A stretch of 64,000 nt of DNA from Tomitella biformata AHU 1821. Its GTDB lineage: Bacteria; Actinomycetota; Actinomycetes; Mycobacteriales; Mycobacteriaceae. Made by a program: the position numbers and the translations under genes. Of the stretch, positions 7,989-16,271 are shown one piece after another (within the stretch, counting starts at the first letter, position 1; each line of letters opens with the position of its first letter). Where the stretch lies: contig NZ_BAVQ01000006.1 of assembly GCF_000524475.1 (NCBI RefSeq), positions 62,001 through 126,000 on the forward strand, given 5' to 3'. The notes beneath the pieces were generated by a model. It saw only the letters and a list, made by a program, of their open reading frames with translations. It was not told where the DNA came from and made no database searches.

Positions 7989-8864
7989 GTGGATCTGCAC
8001 CTGTTGACCTATTTCGTGGCCGTGGTTGACCATGGTGGTGTCACTAAGGCAGCGGAGTCGCTGTATATCTCGCAGCCGTCGCTCTCCCAAGCGATCCGCA
8101 CACTCGAACGACGCCTCGGCACAACGCTATTCGACCGGACGGGCCGGCGCCTCGAGCTCACCCACGACGGCCGCCGGCTCGACGCGTCCGTGCGGCGCAT
8201 CCTCGCCGATGTCGAGATGGCCAAGAGCAAGGTCGCCGCGGTCCGTAATCTCGAGGCGGGCCGCGTGGACATCGTCACGTACTCTGCGTTCTCGCTGGAC
8301 CCGCTCGTGAGCCTCGTCCGGCGGTTCCGCCTCCGGCATCCGCGCATCGTGGTCAACATCATCGACGCGGATGGCCCCGCCGGCGTCCACACCGCGCTGC
8401 GCCGGGGCGACGCGGAGGTGGGGGTGACGGACCTGTCCGTGGAGCACGCGGGCATGACCACCATCGCGCTCGCTGAGCAGGAGCTGGTCCTGGCGATGGA
8501 CACGGCGCTGGCGGCGGACCTGCCGGACCCCGTCCCCACGGCCACCCTGCGGGACGTGCCGCTGATCCTGGACCTCGGCGACCGGTCCACGTTCGCGCGC
8601 ATCGGCCAGCTGCTGGGCGAGGACGCGGGGAACATCGTTGTCGATTGCGCAGATCCGAGTGCGATCTGGGGGTTGGTGCAGCGCGGCGTTGGCGCGACCA
8701 TCGTGCCCCGCCGCGTGGCTGCGGGGTCGATGGTGCGCGTGCTGACGCGCTCGCTGGAGCCGCCGCTGACCAGGCCGATCGGCCTCGCGCTGCGGGCGGG
8801 GGAGCCATCCCCGGCGGCGGTCGCGTTCGTGACCGTTGCGACCGACCGGCAAAGAGGAGACTGA
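7989..8864 (+). CDS. LysR-family regulator, type A of pair 1
   Basis: A 291-residue LysR-type regulator with an N-terminal winged helix-turn-helix (about 1-60, core SLYISQPSLSQAIRTLERRLG) and a C-terminal inducer-binding domain. The start is GTG at 7989. It follows the isomerase by 4 nt, so it is probably co-transcribed, unusual for a classic divergent LysR. The next gene is a second, different LysR. The same two types recur as a pair at 29653-31423, where the type A protein (30548-31423) shares its SQPSLSQAIRTLE-like helix and overall layout. Likely a sensor of a pathway intermediate; target sites may be the ATAG-N7-CTAA boxes. Confidence 0.9.
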   Translation: MDLHLLTYFVAVVDHGGVTKAAESLYISQPSLSQAIRTLERRLGTTLFDRTGRRLELTHDGRRLDASVRRILADVEMAKSKVAAVRNLEAGRVDIVTYSAFSLDPLVSLVRRFRLRHPRIVVNIIDADGPAGVHTALRRGDAEVGVTDLSVEHAGMTTIALAEQELVLAMDTALAADLPDPVPTATLRDVPLILDLGDRSTFARIGQLLGEDAGNIVVDCADPSAIWGLVQRGVGATIVPRRVAAGSMVRVLTRSLEPPLTRPIGLALRAGEPSPAAVAFVTVATDRQRGD

Positions 8865-8868
8865 CCCA

Positions 8869-9756
8869 GTGGATTTCCGTCAGGCGCGGTACTTCCTCGC
8901 CGTCGTAGAGAACGAGGGGATCAACGGCGCGGCCGACGCGCTGTCGGTGGCGCAGCCCACCGTGTCCCAGGCGCTGCGCAGCCTCGAGCGGGAGCTCGGC
9001 GTGCAACTGTTCTTCCGCATCGGCAGGGGCATGGTGCTCAGCGCGGCCGGGCGCAGCCTAATCGGCCCGAGCCGCCAGCTCCTGCGCGATGTCACCGCGG
9101 TGGAGGACATGCTGGCGGCGGATGACGGCGAGGTGGCGGGCCGGTTGGACATCGCCGCCTTCCCCGGGCTGGGCACGGGTGAGTTCCTCGATCTCGTGGC
9201 CAGGTACCGGGGCGCGTACCCCAAAGTGTCGGTGCGCATCTCGGATCTGCGTGGGGAATCGAGCTCGGCAGGCGTGATCCGGGACGGGCACAGTGAGTTC
9301 GTGCTGGCGCACCTGCCGGTCGAGGGCGGCGACGGGCTCGACGTGATCGAGCTCGGCAGCCAGGAGTACTGGCTGGTGTACCCGCCCGGCACGGAGCTGC
9401 CGGAGGGGACGGTGCGGCTCGCCGAACTGCCAGATATCCCGATGGTGTTCGTGCCCCGTGGCGGTTCGCTGGGCGACGCGATCGAGGCCGGGATCCGGGA
9501 CTCGGGCGCGCGGCCGCCGATCGCGGTCCTCACGGAGCACCGCGAGGCGCGGCTGCCACTGGTTCTGGCGGGCGTTGGCGGCTCGTTAGTGGAGCGGTCT
9601 GTGGCGGAGCTCGCGAAGGACCGCGTCGTTGTGCGCCGCTGCGAGCCGAGCTTCACGCGGGCCTTCGGGCTGGTCTTCAACGCCGGCGCGCTATCCCCGG
9701 TCGGCCAGGCTTTTGTCGACCTGGTGCGGGATCACCGCGCTGGCCGAACATCATGA
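8869..9756 (+). CDS. LysR-family regulator, type B of pair 1
   Basis: A 295-residue LysR-type regulator. I chose the GTG at 8869 (MDFRQARYFLAVVENEG) because it matches the family's usual N-terminus and has AGAGGAG about 10 nt upstream; a TTG at 8836 would overlap the first LysR. The recognition helix reads VAQPTVSQALRSLERELG, and the FFRIGRGMVLS...GRSLIGPSRQLLRD stretch matches the type B regulator at 29653-30546. Spacing to the upstream LysR is 4 nt. Two dissimilar LysR proteins made together could respond to different ligands or act on the same promoters. Confidence 0.9.
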   Translation: MDFRQARYFLAVVENEGINGAADALSVAQPTVSQALRSLERELGVQLFFRIGRGMVLSAAGRSLIGPSRQLLRDVTAVEDMLAADDGEVAGRLDIAAFPGLGTGEFLDLVARYRGAYPKVSVRISDLRGESSSAGVIRDGHSEFVLAHLPVEGGDGLDVIELGSQEYWLVYPPGTELPEGTVRLAELPDIPMVFVPRGGSLGDAIEAGIRDSGARPPIAVLTEHREARLPLVLAGVGGSLVERSVAELAKDRVVVRRCEPSFTRAFGLVFNAGALSPVGQAFVDLVRDHRAGRTS

Positions 9757-9781
9757 GTTTCCCCTACACACTGGAGGTACC

Positions 9782-10753
9782 GTGGCTCTGCCATCCCCAC
9801 TGAAAGACCGTCTGCGGCTGCCCGTTGTGGCATCGCCGATGTTCATCGTGTCCAACCCCGAGCTGGTGATCGCGCAGTGCACGGCCGGGATCGTCGGCTC
9901 CTTCCCGACGCTTAACGCGCGCCCGCAGTCGGCGCTGCGGGAGTGGCTCACACGGATCGAGGAGGCGCTGGCCAAGCACGACGCGAACAATCCCGAGGCG
10001 CCCGCCGCGCCGTACGCGGTGAACCTGATTGTGCACAAGTCCAACGACCGCCTCGCGGAGGACCTGGCGACGGTCGTGGAGTTCCAGGCACCGATCGTGA
10101 TCACCTCGCTGGGCGCGCGCGCCGACGTCAACGAGGCGATCCACTCCTATGGCGGGATTGTGCTGCACGACGTCATCAACAACCGATTCGCCCGCAAGGC
10201 GATCGAGAAGGGCGCCGACGGCCTGATCGCCGTCGCCGCGGGAGCGGGCGGGCACGCGGGCACGCAGTCGCCGTTCGCGCTGCTGCAGGAGATCCGGGAA
10301 TGGTTCGACGGCCCGGTGCTGCTGTCCGGCGCCATCGCGCATGGCCGCTCGGTGCTGGCCGCGCAGGCGGCGGGCGCGGACCTCGCCTACGTCGGCTCGG
10401 CCTTCATCGCGACGACCGAGGCGAACGCCGACCCGGCCTATAAGCAGATGATCGTGGACTCCGGCGCCGCGGACATCGTGTATTCGAATCTGTTCACCGG
10501 TGTGCACGGCAACTACCTGCGCGGCAGCATCGAGGCCGCCGGCCTGGACCCGGCGAGCCTGCCCGAGTCCGACCCGTCCGCCATGGACTTCGGCACCGGC
10601 CCCGACGCCGGCTCGGACGCGAAGGCGTGGCGGGACATCTGGGGCGCCGGCCAGGGCGTGGGCGCGGTCGACGCGGTGGCGCCCGCCGCGGATGTGGTGC
10701 GCCGGCTCACGGCCGAGTACGAGGCGGCCAAGGAGCGGCTCCGGCTCATGTGA
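9782..10753 (+). CDS. nitronate monooxygenase-like FMN enzyme
   Basis: A 323-residue TIM-barrel flavoprotein of the 2-nitropropane dioxygenase/nitronate monooxygenase family. Visible motifs are the N-terminal PVVASPMFIVSNPEL, NLIVHKSNDR, the phosphate-binding GAGGHAGTQSPF (154-165, His158) and AYVGSAFIATTEA. Start is GTG at 9782 with GGAGG just upstream; an upstream in-frame start would overlap the LysR gene. Members in catabolic clusters often reduce or oxidise acyl-CoA intermediates rather than detoxify nitronates; IpdC of cholesterol breakdown is an example of the fold. Substrate unknown. A strong hairpin follows. Confidence 0.85.
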   Translation: MALPSPLKDRLRLPVVASPMFIVSNPELVIAQCTAGIVGSFPTLNARPQSALREWLTRIEEALAKHDANNPEAPAAPYAVNLIVHKSNDRLAEDLATVVEFQAPIVITSLGARADVNEAIHSYGGIVLHDVINNRFARKAIEKGADGLIAVAAGAGGHAGTQSPFALLQEIREWFDGPVLLSGAIAHGRSVLAAQAAGADLAYVGSAFIATTEANADPAYKQMIVDSGAADIVYSNLFTGVHGNYLRGSIEAAGLDPASLPESDPSAMDFGTGPDAGSDAKAWRDIWGAGQGVGAVDAVAPAADVVRRLTAEYEAAKERLRLM

Positions 10754-10773
10754 TCGGCAGGTCTGAGAAATGT

Positions 10774-10808
10774 CTAGGGAGGCGGCGCCAGTGGCGCCGC
10801 CTCCCTAG
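10774..10808. terminator. bidirectional hairpin terminator
   Basis: A perfect 16-bp inverted repeat (10774-10789 with 10793-10808, starting CTAGGGAGGCGG) with a 3-nt AGT loop lies between the convergent ends of the flavoenzyme (10753) and the acyl-CoA ligase (10821). No long T tract follows on either strand, so it is an actinobacterial-type hairpin serving both genes. Confidence 0.75.
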
Positions 10809-10820
10809 TTCCGCGTCTGG

Positions 10821-12521
10821 TTACAGCCGGGCCCGCAGGTCGGTCTTGAGGATCTTGCCCGCGGCCGAGGTCGGCAACGCGTCGACCACGAGAATCTCGC
10901 GAACCTTCTTGTACGGCAACACCTGCTCCGCGACGAACGCCATCAGCTCGGACTCATCCAGCGTGGCCCCGTCGACCGCGACGACGAACGCGATGGGCTC
11001 CTGACCCACGGGGCCGGCCTCGCGTCCGACGACCGCGGCCGAGGACACGGCCGGGTGCGTCACCAAGATCTCCTCGAGTTCGCGGGGGTAGACGTTGTAG
11101 CCCTTGTAGATCAGCATGTCCTTCGCCCGGTCGCAGATGTAGATGTAGCCGTCCTCGTCCCGGTACGCGATATCGCCGGTGTCGAGCCAGCCATCGACGT
11201 ACTGCTGGGCGGTGGCCTCCGGATGGCCGAGATAGCCATCGGTGACCTGCGGCCCGCGCACCCACAGCGCGCCGCGCTCGCCGTCGGCCAGCACCTCCGC
11301 GGGCGAGTCCTGGTCGCGGATCTGCACCTGGGTATCGAAGATCGGCAGGCCGACACTACCCTGCCGAAAGTCCGCGCCCACCACCAGCGGGGCGGTCGTG
11401 ACCACGCAGGTGCCCTCGGTCAGGCCGTAGCCCTCGGCGATGCTCGCGTTGGGGAACGCGGCGGCCAGGGCGTCGAGCGTGACGTGATCGATAGCGGCGG
11501 CGCCGGACGCGACCACCCGCACCGAGGAGGTGTCGCGTGTGGCGATATCCGGGTGGGCCACGAGGGCGTGCCACATCGCCGGGCTGCCGGTGATGTAGCT
11601 CGCGCCATGGGTCTCGATGAGCGCGAGCATGCGGGCGGGGTCGAACCGGCCGGCGAGCACCTGGGTGGCACCGCAGAGCAGCAGGAACGACGTGTTGATC
11701 AGCGCGTGCGCGTGGAACAGCGGTGAGACGACGATGGTGGCGCCGGCCCCGGGGACGACCCCGCGCACGTCCAGCCCGTCGATCGGGCGCAACTCGACGA
11801 GCCCCGCGTCGCTCATCGCGATCTGGTGCCCGGCCCGCCACGCGCACATCTGGGTGACGTTCGCGACCACGTTGCGGTGCAGGACCCGCACGCCCTTCGA
11901 CGCGCCGGTGGTCCCGCCTGTGAACGCGATGTGCGCGATATCCTCGCCCCCAACTGCTATCGGGGTGAAGTCCGCGTCGTGCCCTCGGCTGAACTCGTCG
12001 AGCCCGACGACAGTGACGCCCGGCGTCGGCGCGGCGGACTCGGGGAGTTCGAGGGGGCCGTCGGACACGACCACAATCGTGGCGATGGCGGTCCCGGCGG
12101 CGGCGCCCAACAGCGTGTCCAGCTGTGCCGGCTGGGTCACCGCGGCCACCGCGGAGGTCTCCTCGATCTGCTTGCGCAGGCCGGGCCGTGGTTGGAGCGG
12201 GTTCACCAAAGTCACTGTGGCCCCGGCTCGTAGGGCTCCGTAGTACGAGACGAGGAACTCGACGCAGTTGCCCAGGTGCAGCAGCACCACGTCGCGGGGC
12301 CGGACCCCCGCCGCCACGAGCGCGCTGGCGAATCGGCCCGTGCGCTCATCGAGCTCCCGGTAGGTGCAGACTCGGTCGCCGTCCACGATCGCGGGACGCT
12401 CGCCATACAGCGCGCCCATGCTCGCCGGCCACAGCGCCATCGACACCCGGGGGTAGTCGAGCTGGACGCTTGCCAGGTCGCTGGGGGAGAACGTGCTGGT
12501 CATCTTGCTGATGGTAGACAT
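10821..12521 (-). CDS. acyl-CoA ligase (AMP-forming), paralog of 27987-29645
   Basis: A 566-residue ANL enzyme. The P-loop reads FTGGTTGASKGVRVLHRN, the adenylate motif is EGYGLTEGT, and the C-terminal catalytic lysine sits in SAAGKILKTDLRARL. GG replaces the usual SG in the P-loop, as in the paralog at 27987-29645; the two also share VTLVNPLQPxxG and GSPAMWHAL, so they are close duplicates. It is the last gene of a minus-strand operon (MFS transporter, thiolase, SDR, ligase) and starts 9 nt after the SDR stop. The start at 12521 is not backed by a strong ribosome binding site; an ATG six codons on (12503) is possible. Confidence 0.88.
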   Translation of the reverse strand: MSTISKMTSTFSPSDLASVQLDYPRVSMALWPASMGALYGERPAIVDGDRVCTYRELDERTGRFASALVAAGVRPRDVVLLHLGNCVEFLVSYYGALRAGATVTLVNPLQPRPGLRKQIEETSAVAAVTQPAQLDTLLGAAAGTAIATIVVVSDGPLELPESAAPTPGVTVVGLDEFSRGHDADFTPIAVGGEDIAHIAFTGGTTGASKGVRVLHRNVVANVTQMCAWRAGHQIAMSDAGLVELRPIDGLDVRGVVPGAGATIVVSPLFHAHALINTSFLLLCGATQVLAGRFDPARMLALIETHGASYITGSPAMWHALVAHPDIATRDTSSVRVVASGAAAIDHVTLDALAAAFPNASIAEGYGLTEGTCVVTTAPLVVGADFRQGSVGLPIFDTQVQIRDQDSPAEVLADGERGALWVRGPQVTDGYLGHPEATAQQYVDGWLDTGDIAYRDEDGYIYICDRAKDMLIYKGYNVYPRELEEILVTHPAVSSAAVVGREAGPVGQEPIAFVVAVDGATLDESELMAFVAEQVLPYKKVREILVVDALPTSAAGKILKTDLRARL

Positions 12522-12530
12522 GGCCGCCCG

Positions 12531-13295
12531 CTAGCGCGGCGCCATGCGGATGGCGCCGTCCAATCGGATGGTCTCGCCGTTGAGGTAGCCATTCTCGAGC
12601 ATCGACGCGGCCAGCGCCCCAAACTCGTCCGGCCGGCCCAGCCGCGACGGGCTGGGCACGGAGGCCTCGAGCGAGGCGCGCACGTCGGCCCGCAGCCGGG
12701 CGAGCAGCGGGGTGTCCATGATGCCGGGCGCGATGGTGTTCACGCGGATGCCCTTGCTGGCGAGATCGCGGGCGGCAACCACCGTCATGCCGACGATGCC
12801 GGCTTTGGAGGCGCTGTAGTTGATCTGGCCGATCTGGCCCTCGAACGCGGCGACGGACGCCGTCATGATGATGGCGCCGCGCTCGCCGTCGACGGCGTCG
12901 AGCTGTGCCATCCGCTCGGCGCCGAGGCGCAGGGCGTTGAATGAGCCGACGAGGTTGAGGCGGATCACGAACTCGAAGTCCTCGAGGGACCCGGCCGAGC
13001 CGTCCTTCTCGAGCACCCGCATGCGGCGGCCCGCCCCCGCGCAGTGCACGAGGCCGCGCAGCCCGCCGCGCTCGTGCGCCACGTCGAGGGCGGCGGCGAA
13101 CTGCTCGGCGTCGGTGATGTCGGCGGCGGCGAACGCGGCGTTGTCACCGAGCGACTGCGCGACCTCGGCGCCGTCGGAGGTGGGCAGGTCGATGAGGGTG
13201 ACGGCGCCGCCCGCGTCGAGGACGCGCCGCGCGGTGGCGAGGCCGAGGCCTGAGGCGCCGCCGGTGATGGCGATAGAGGTTTCCTTGAGCTGCAT
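12531..13295 (-). CDS. SDR dehydrogenase, 3-hydroxyacyl-CoA dehydrogenase type II (HSD10-like)
   Basis: A 254-residue short-chain dehydrogenase. The cofactor motif is TGGASGLGLAT, followed by LIDLP, which favours NAD. The catalytic site is INYSASKAG with the Tyr-x3-Lys. The C-terminus LNGETIRLDGAIRMAPR and the TASVAAFEGQIGQ segment match the human type 10 17beta-hydroxysteroid/3-hydroxyacyl-CoA dehydrogenase closely. It should oxidise a 3-hydroxyacyl-CoA, the step before the thiolase encoded just upstream (13325-14455). The ATG at 13295 has AGGAAG before it; the longer open frame upstream overlaps the thiolase stop region and is rejected. Confidence 0.9.
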   Translation of the reverse strand: MQLKETSIAITGGASGLGLATARRVLDAGGAVTLIDLPTSDGAEVAQSLGDNAAFAAADITDAEQFAAALDVAHERGGLRGLVHCAGAGRRMRVLEKDGSAGSLEDFEFVIRLNLVGSFNALRLGAERMAQLDAVDGERGAIIMTASVAAFEGQIGQINYSASKAGIVGMTVVAARDLASKGIRVNTIAPGIMDTPLLARLRADVRASLEASVPSPSRLGRPDEFGALAASMLENGYLNGETIRLDGAIRMAPR

Positions 13296-13324
13296 GTCTG
13301 TGCTTCCTAGTCTGTGAGCGCTGG

Positions 13325-14455
13325 TCAGAGGAGTTCGAGGATGGTGGCGTTCGCGAGGCCGCCGGCCTCGCACATGGTCTGCAGGCCGTAGCGGATGTTG
13401 TTGTCCCGCATGTGATGTGCCAGACGGGTCAGCAAGATCGCACCGGAGCCCCCGAGCGGGTGGCCGACGGCGATGGCGCCGCCAAGCGGGTTCAGCCGGT
13501 CGGCCGCCGCCCCGGTCTCGGCCAGCCAGGCCAGCGGCACCGGAGCGAAGGCCTCGTTGACCTCGAAGGCGCCGATGTCGTCGATGGACAGCCCGGACCG
13601 GCGCAGCGCCTTCTCGGTGGCCGCGATCGGCGCGGTCAGCATGATCACCGGATCGTCGCCGGCGACGACGGCGGTGTGGATGCGGACGATCGGGCGCCAG
13701 CCCCGCGCGGCGGCGTACTCGCTGGTGGTGATGAGCAGGGCCCCGGCGCCATCGGAGATCTGGGAGGCGTTCCCGGCGTGGATCACGCCGTCCTCCTTGA
13801 ACACGGTGCGGAGCTTGCCGAGCGACTCAAGCGTCCCGCCAGAGCGGATGCCCTCGTCCTGCGAGAGGCCGGCGATCGGGGCGATCTGCCCCTCGAACGC
13901 GCCGGCGGCGGTGGCCGCGGCGGCGAGCTCGTGCGAGCGCAGCGAGTACTCGTCCAGAGCGGTCCGCGAGAGCGCCCACTTCTCGGCGACCATCTCGGCG
14001 CCCACGCCCTGGTTGAAGCCTTCCACGCCGTAGCGCTCCAGGACCTCCGGGGGGTTGGGCTGGGCGCCCATGGCCGCGGTGCCCATCGGCACCCGCGTCA
14101 TCGACTCGACCCCGCCGGCGACGACGACGTCGTACTGGCCGGAGATCACGGTCGCGGCGGCGAAGGAGACGGCCTGCTGGCTCGAGCCGCACGCCCTGGT
14201 CAGCGTGACGCCGGGGACCGAATCGGGCCAGCCAGCGGCCAGCACGGCGGTGCGGGCGATGTTGCCGGCCTGCTCGCCGGCCTGGCTGACACAGCCCCAG
14301 ATCACGTCGTCGACCGTCGTGGTGTCCAGTCCGGTGCGCGCGGCGAGCGCGGTGAGCACGTGCGCGGCCAGCGTCGCGGAGTGGGTCTCGGACAGCGCGC
14401 CGCCGCGGCGCCCGATCGGTGAGCGTACGGCGTCGACGATCACGGCATCGCGCAT
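13325..14455 (-). CDS. acetyl-CoA acyltransferase (thiolase)
   Basis: A 376-residue thiolase with all catalytic residues: Cys89 in TRACGSSQQ, His332 in GHPLGGSG and Cys362 in TMCEAGG. It performs the final thiolytic step of beta-oxidation. GGAGG lies 5 nt before the ATG. It is followed 29 nt later by the HSD10-like dehydrogenase and then the ligase, a compact beta-oxidation set on one transcript. The MFS transporter gene upstream is separated by 136 nt containing a large hairpin, so expression may be partly uncoupled from the transporter. Confidence 0.92.
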   Translation of the reverse strand: MRDAVIVDAVRSPIGRRGGALSETHSATLAAHVLTALAARTGLDTTTVDDVIWGCVSQAGEQAGNIARTAVLAAGWPDSVPGVTLTRACGSSQQAVSFAAATVISGQYDVVVAGGVESMTRVPMGTAAMGAQPNPPEVLERYGVEGFNQGVGAEMVAEKWALSRTALDEYSLRSHELAAAATAAGAFEGQIAPIAGLSQDEGIRSGGTLESLGKLRTVFKEDGVIHAGNASQISDGAGALLITTSEYAAARGWRPIVRIHTAVVAGDDPVIMLTAPIAATEKALRRSGLSIDDIGAFEVNEAFAPVPLAWLAETGAAADRLNPLGGAIAVGHPLGGSGAILLTRLAHHMRDNNIRYGLQTMCEAGGLANATILELL

Positions 14456-14498
14456 GGTTTCCTCCAGTGGTTGTTGCGGCTGTGTGGCGATCGACTCG

Positions 14499-14551
14499 GG
14501 TGGCCGACCGCGTGGGCCTCGATATTCGAGTCGACCACGCCGTCGGCCACC
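14499..14551. terminator. large composite hairpin between MFS and thiolase genes
   Basis: A 17-bp inverted repeat with one mismatch (14499-14515 with 14535-14551, GGTGGCCGAC...) encloses a second perfect stem CTCGA-TAT-TCGAG (14518-14530). It lies downstream of the transporter and upstream of the thiolase on the minus strand. It may attenuate read-through or protect the processed 3' end. There is no T run. Confidence 0.6.
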
Positions 14552-14591
14552 GGGACAATGGCCTTCGGGATATGCGTCAGATAGCCGGTGG

Positions 14592-16004
14592 CTATGCGTC
14601 GGAAGTCGCGGCGTTGGCAGACTGCGCCGCGGCGCGGATGAGCTTCTTGTCCCGCTCGGGGTTCGCGAAGATCAGCACCAGCACCGCGCCGATGGCGCCG
14701 ACGACGCCGATCGCCTGGAAGGCCTGGGCATAGCCCTCCGCGGCGGTCGCGGCGTTGTCGACGAGGACTCCTGTCGCGTAGGGGGCGATCAGGCCACCGA
14801 TGGCCATGATGGCGAGGAACGCGCCCATCGTGCCGGCGGTCTGCTGCGGCGGGCACAGCTCGGAGATCGCGGAGTTGACGAGGGGGAACACGATAGCCGC
14901 GAAGCCATAGCCGATCGAGACGGCGGCGACGGCGAGCGCGGGGGTGCCGATCTGCGGCAGGAACAGGAGGACGGAGCCGCAGATCAGGACGCCGACGCAC
15001 GGCACGATGATGCGGACGACGCGGGAGCGGGCGCCGCGGGCGATCATCTTGTCGGTCACAGCTCCGGAGACGAGCATCAGCGCCAGGCCCACGACGGAGG
15101 GCAGCGCGAACATCGAGCCGGCCTGCAGCGCGGTGTAGCCCAGGCCGACCTCGAAGTACGACGGCAGCCAGGTGAGCACGACGGTGGTCAGCGAGTAGAC
15201 GGCCATGATCAGCACGCAGCAGCTGACGAAGGTGCGCGAGAGCAGGATGCTCCGCCACGGTGCGCTCGGCTCCTCGTGGACGATGGTGGCCGGGGCCGCG
15301 CTGTCATCCGACTTGGGGGACTTGACCGCCTTGCTCGTGAACGGGCCCTCGGTCCAACCGGTCACCCAGCACACCATCCACAGGACGCCGAGGCCGGACA
15401 GCGCCAAGATCGCCGCGCGCCAGCCGAACTCGACAGTGATGAAGGCGAGGACGGGGGCGAGCGCGATCTTCGCGACGGACGCGGAGCCGGCGAGCAGCGC
15501 GCTGGGCAGGCCGCGCTTGGCCGGCGGATGCCACGAGTACGCGGCGGTGTGCATCAGCGCGGAGCTGGGGCCCTCGGCGAGTCCGAGCAGCATCCGGCAG
15601 ATGATGAGCGCTGCCAGGCTCGCCGAGATCACGAGCGGCAACATCACGATCGACCACATCATGCACAGCGCGAGCAGCGCCCACCGCAGCGTGAGGAGCT
15701 TGTTCAGCGCTCCTGCCATGAACCCGCCGATGGTGAAGGTCAGGAAGAACAGGCTGCCGACCATTCCGATCTGCGTGGAGGTCAGCCCCAGCTCCCGGGC
15801 GAGCGGCTGGGCGATGATGCCGAGCACCGCCTTGTCGGCGTAGTTCACGACATAGAGGAACGTGACGAGACCCGTCATGGCCCAGGCGCGCTTGCTGTTC
15901 ACGATGTTGCCCATTGCGGGCAGCATGCCACCGGGGGCGGCGCCAGCCGGCGGGGGTGGCGTCGAGCCGTCTTTTTTATCTGGGGCGAGCTCAGCTGTGG
16001 TCAC
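14592..16004 (-). CDS. MFS transporter (anion:cation symporter-like)
   Basis: A 470-residue major facilitator protein with about 12 hydrophobic segments starting near residue 40, a hydrophilic 37-residue N-terminus rich in Pro/Gly and a central cytoplasmic loop near 220-250 rich in Lys/Ser/Asp. The first helix carries VNYADKAVLGIIAQPLARELGL, typical of the anion:cation symporter branch, which imports organic acids. The start is GTG at 16004 with AAGGGA before it. As first gene of the thiolase-SDR-ligase operon it probably imports the acid substrate. The specific substrate is unknown. Confidence 0.85.
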   Translation of the reverse strand: MTTAELAPDKKDGSTPPPPAGAAPGGMLPAMGNIVNSKRAWAMTGLVTFLYVVNYADKAVLGIIAQPLARELGLTSTQIGMVGSLFFLTFTIGGFMAGALNKLLTLRWALLALCMMWSIVMLPLVISASLAALIICRMLLGLAEGPSSALMHTAAYSWHPPAKRGLPSALLAGSASVAKIALAPVLAFITVEFGWRAAILALSGLGVLWMVCWVTGWTEGPFTSKAVKSPKSDDSAAPATIVHEEPSAPWRSILLSRTFVSCCVLIMAVYSLTTVVLTWLPSYFEVGLGYTALQAGSMFALPSVVGLALMLVSGAVTDKMIARGARSRVVRIIVPCVGVLICGSVLLFLPQIGTPALAVAAVSIGYGFAAIVFPLVNSAISELCPPQQTAGTMGAFLAIMAIGGLIAPYATGVLVDNAATAAEGYAQAFQAIGVVGAIGAVLVLIFANPERDKKLIRAAAQSANAATSDA

Positions 16005-16182
16005 GGGGGTGTCCCTTCGCGGGGAGGTGGGGGGCGATCGAGGAGAGTCGATCGGAGCGGCGCAGATCGTGCGTTGCGGACTCCCTCATTAGATGTGGCG
16101 CGGGTCACTTGGGCAATGGGCAGTAGTTGAATCGACCAATCACTATTTCCTATGGATCGCAGGTCAGAGCATATTGGGTGGG

Positions 16183-16199
16183 CCTATTAGTGGCATAGG
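16183..16199. promoter_or_regulatory. LysR-type box upstream of acyl-CoA dehydrogenase
   Basis: CCTAT-N7-ATAGG is an inverted repeat with the CTAT-N7-ATAG spacing of LysR-type boxes, 73-89 nt before the dehydrogenase start at 16272. It lies in the 267-nt gap between the divergent MFS transporter and this gene. The gap also holds CGATCG-N8-CGATCG near 16031-16055, which could serve the transporter. Binding is inferred only from form and from the four LysR genes in the window. Confidence 0.4.
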
Positions 16200-16271
16200 A
16201 GACCGGTGCTGGCGTAGCGGGGGAGTCTGTTGCATTCTGGTTCTAACCCATGCCATTCGAAGGAGATTCAC

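Noticed and set aside
14055-16130. 691-codon plus-strand frame opposite the MFS transporter and thiolase
   Set aside because: Low-complexity Arg/Gly/Asp/His sequence typical of antisense reading; the minus strand encodes clear families.
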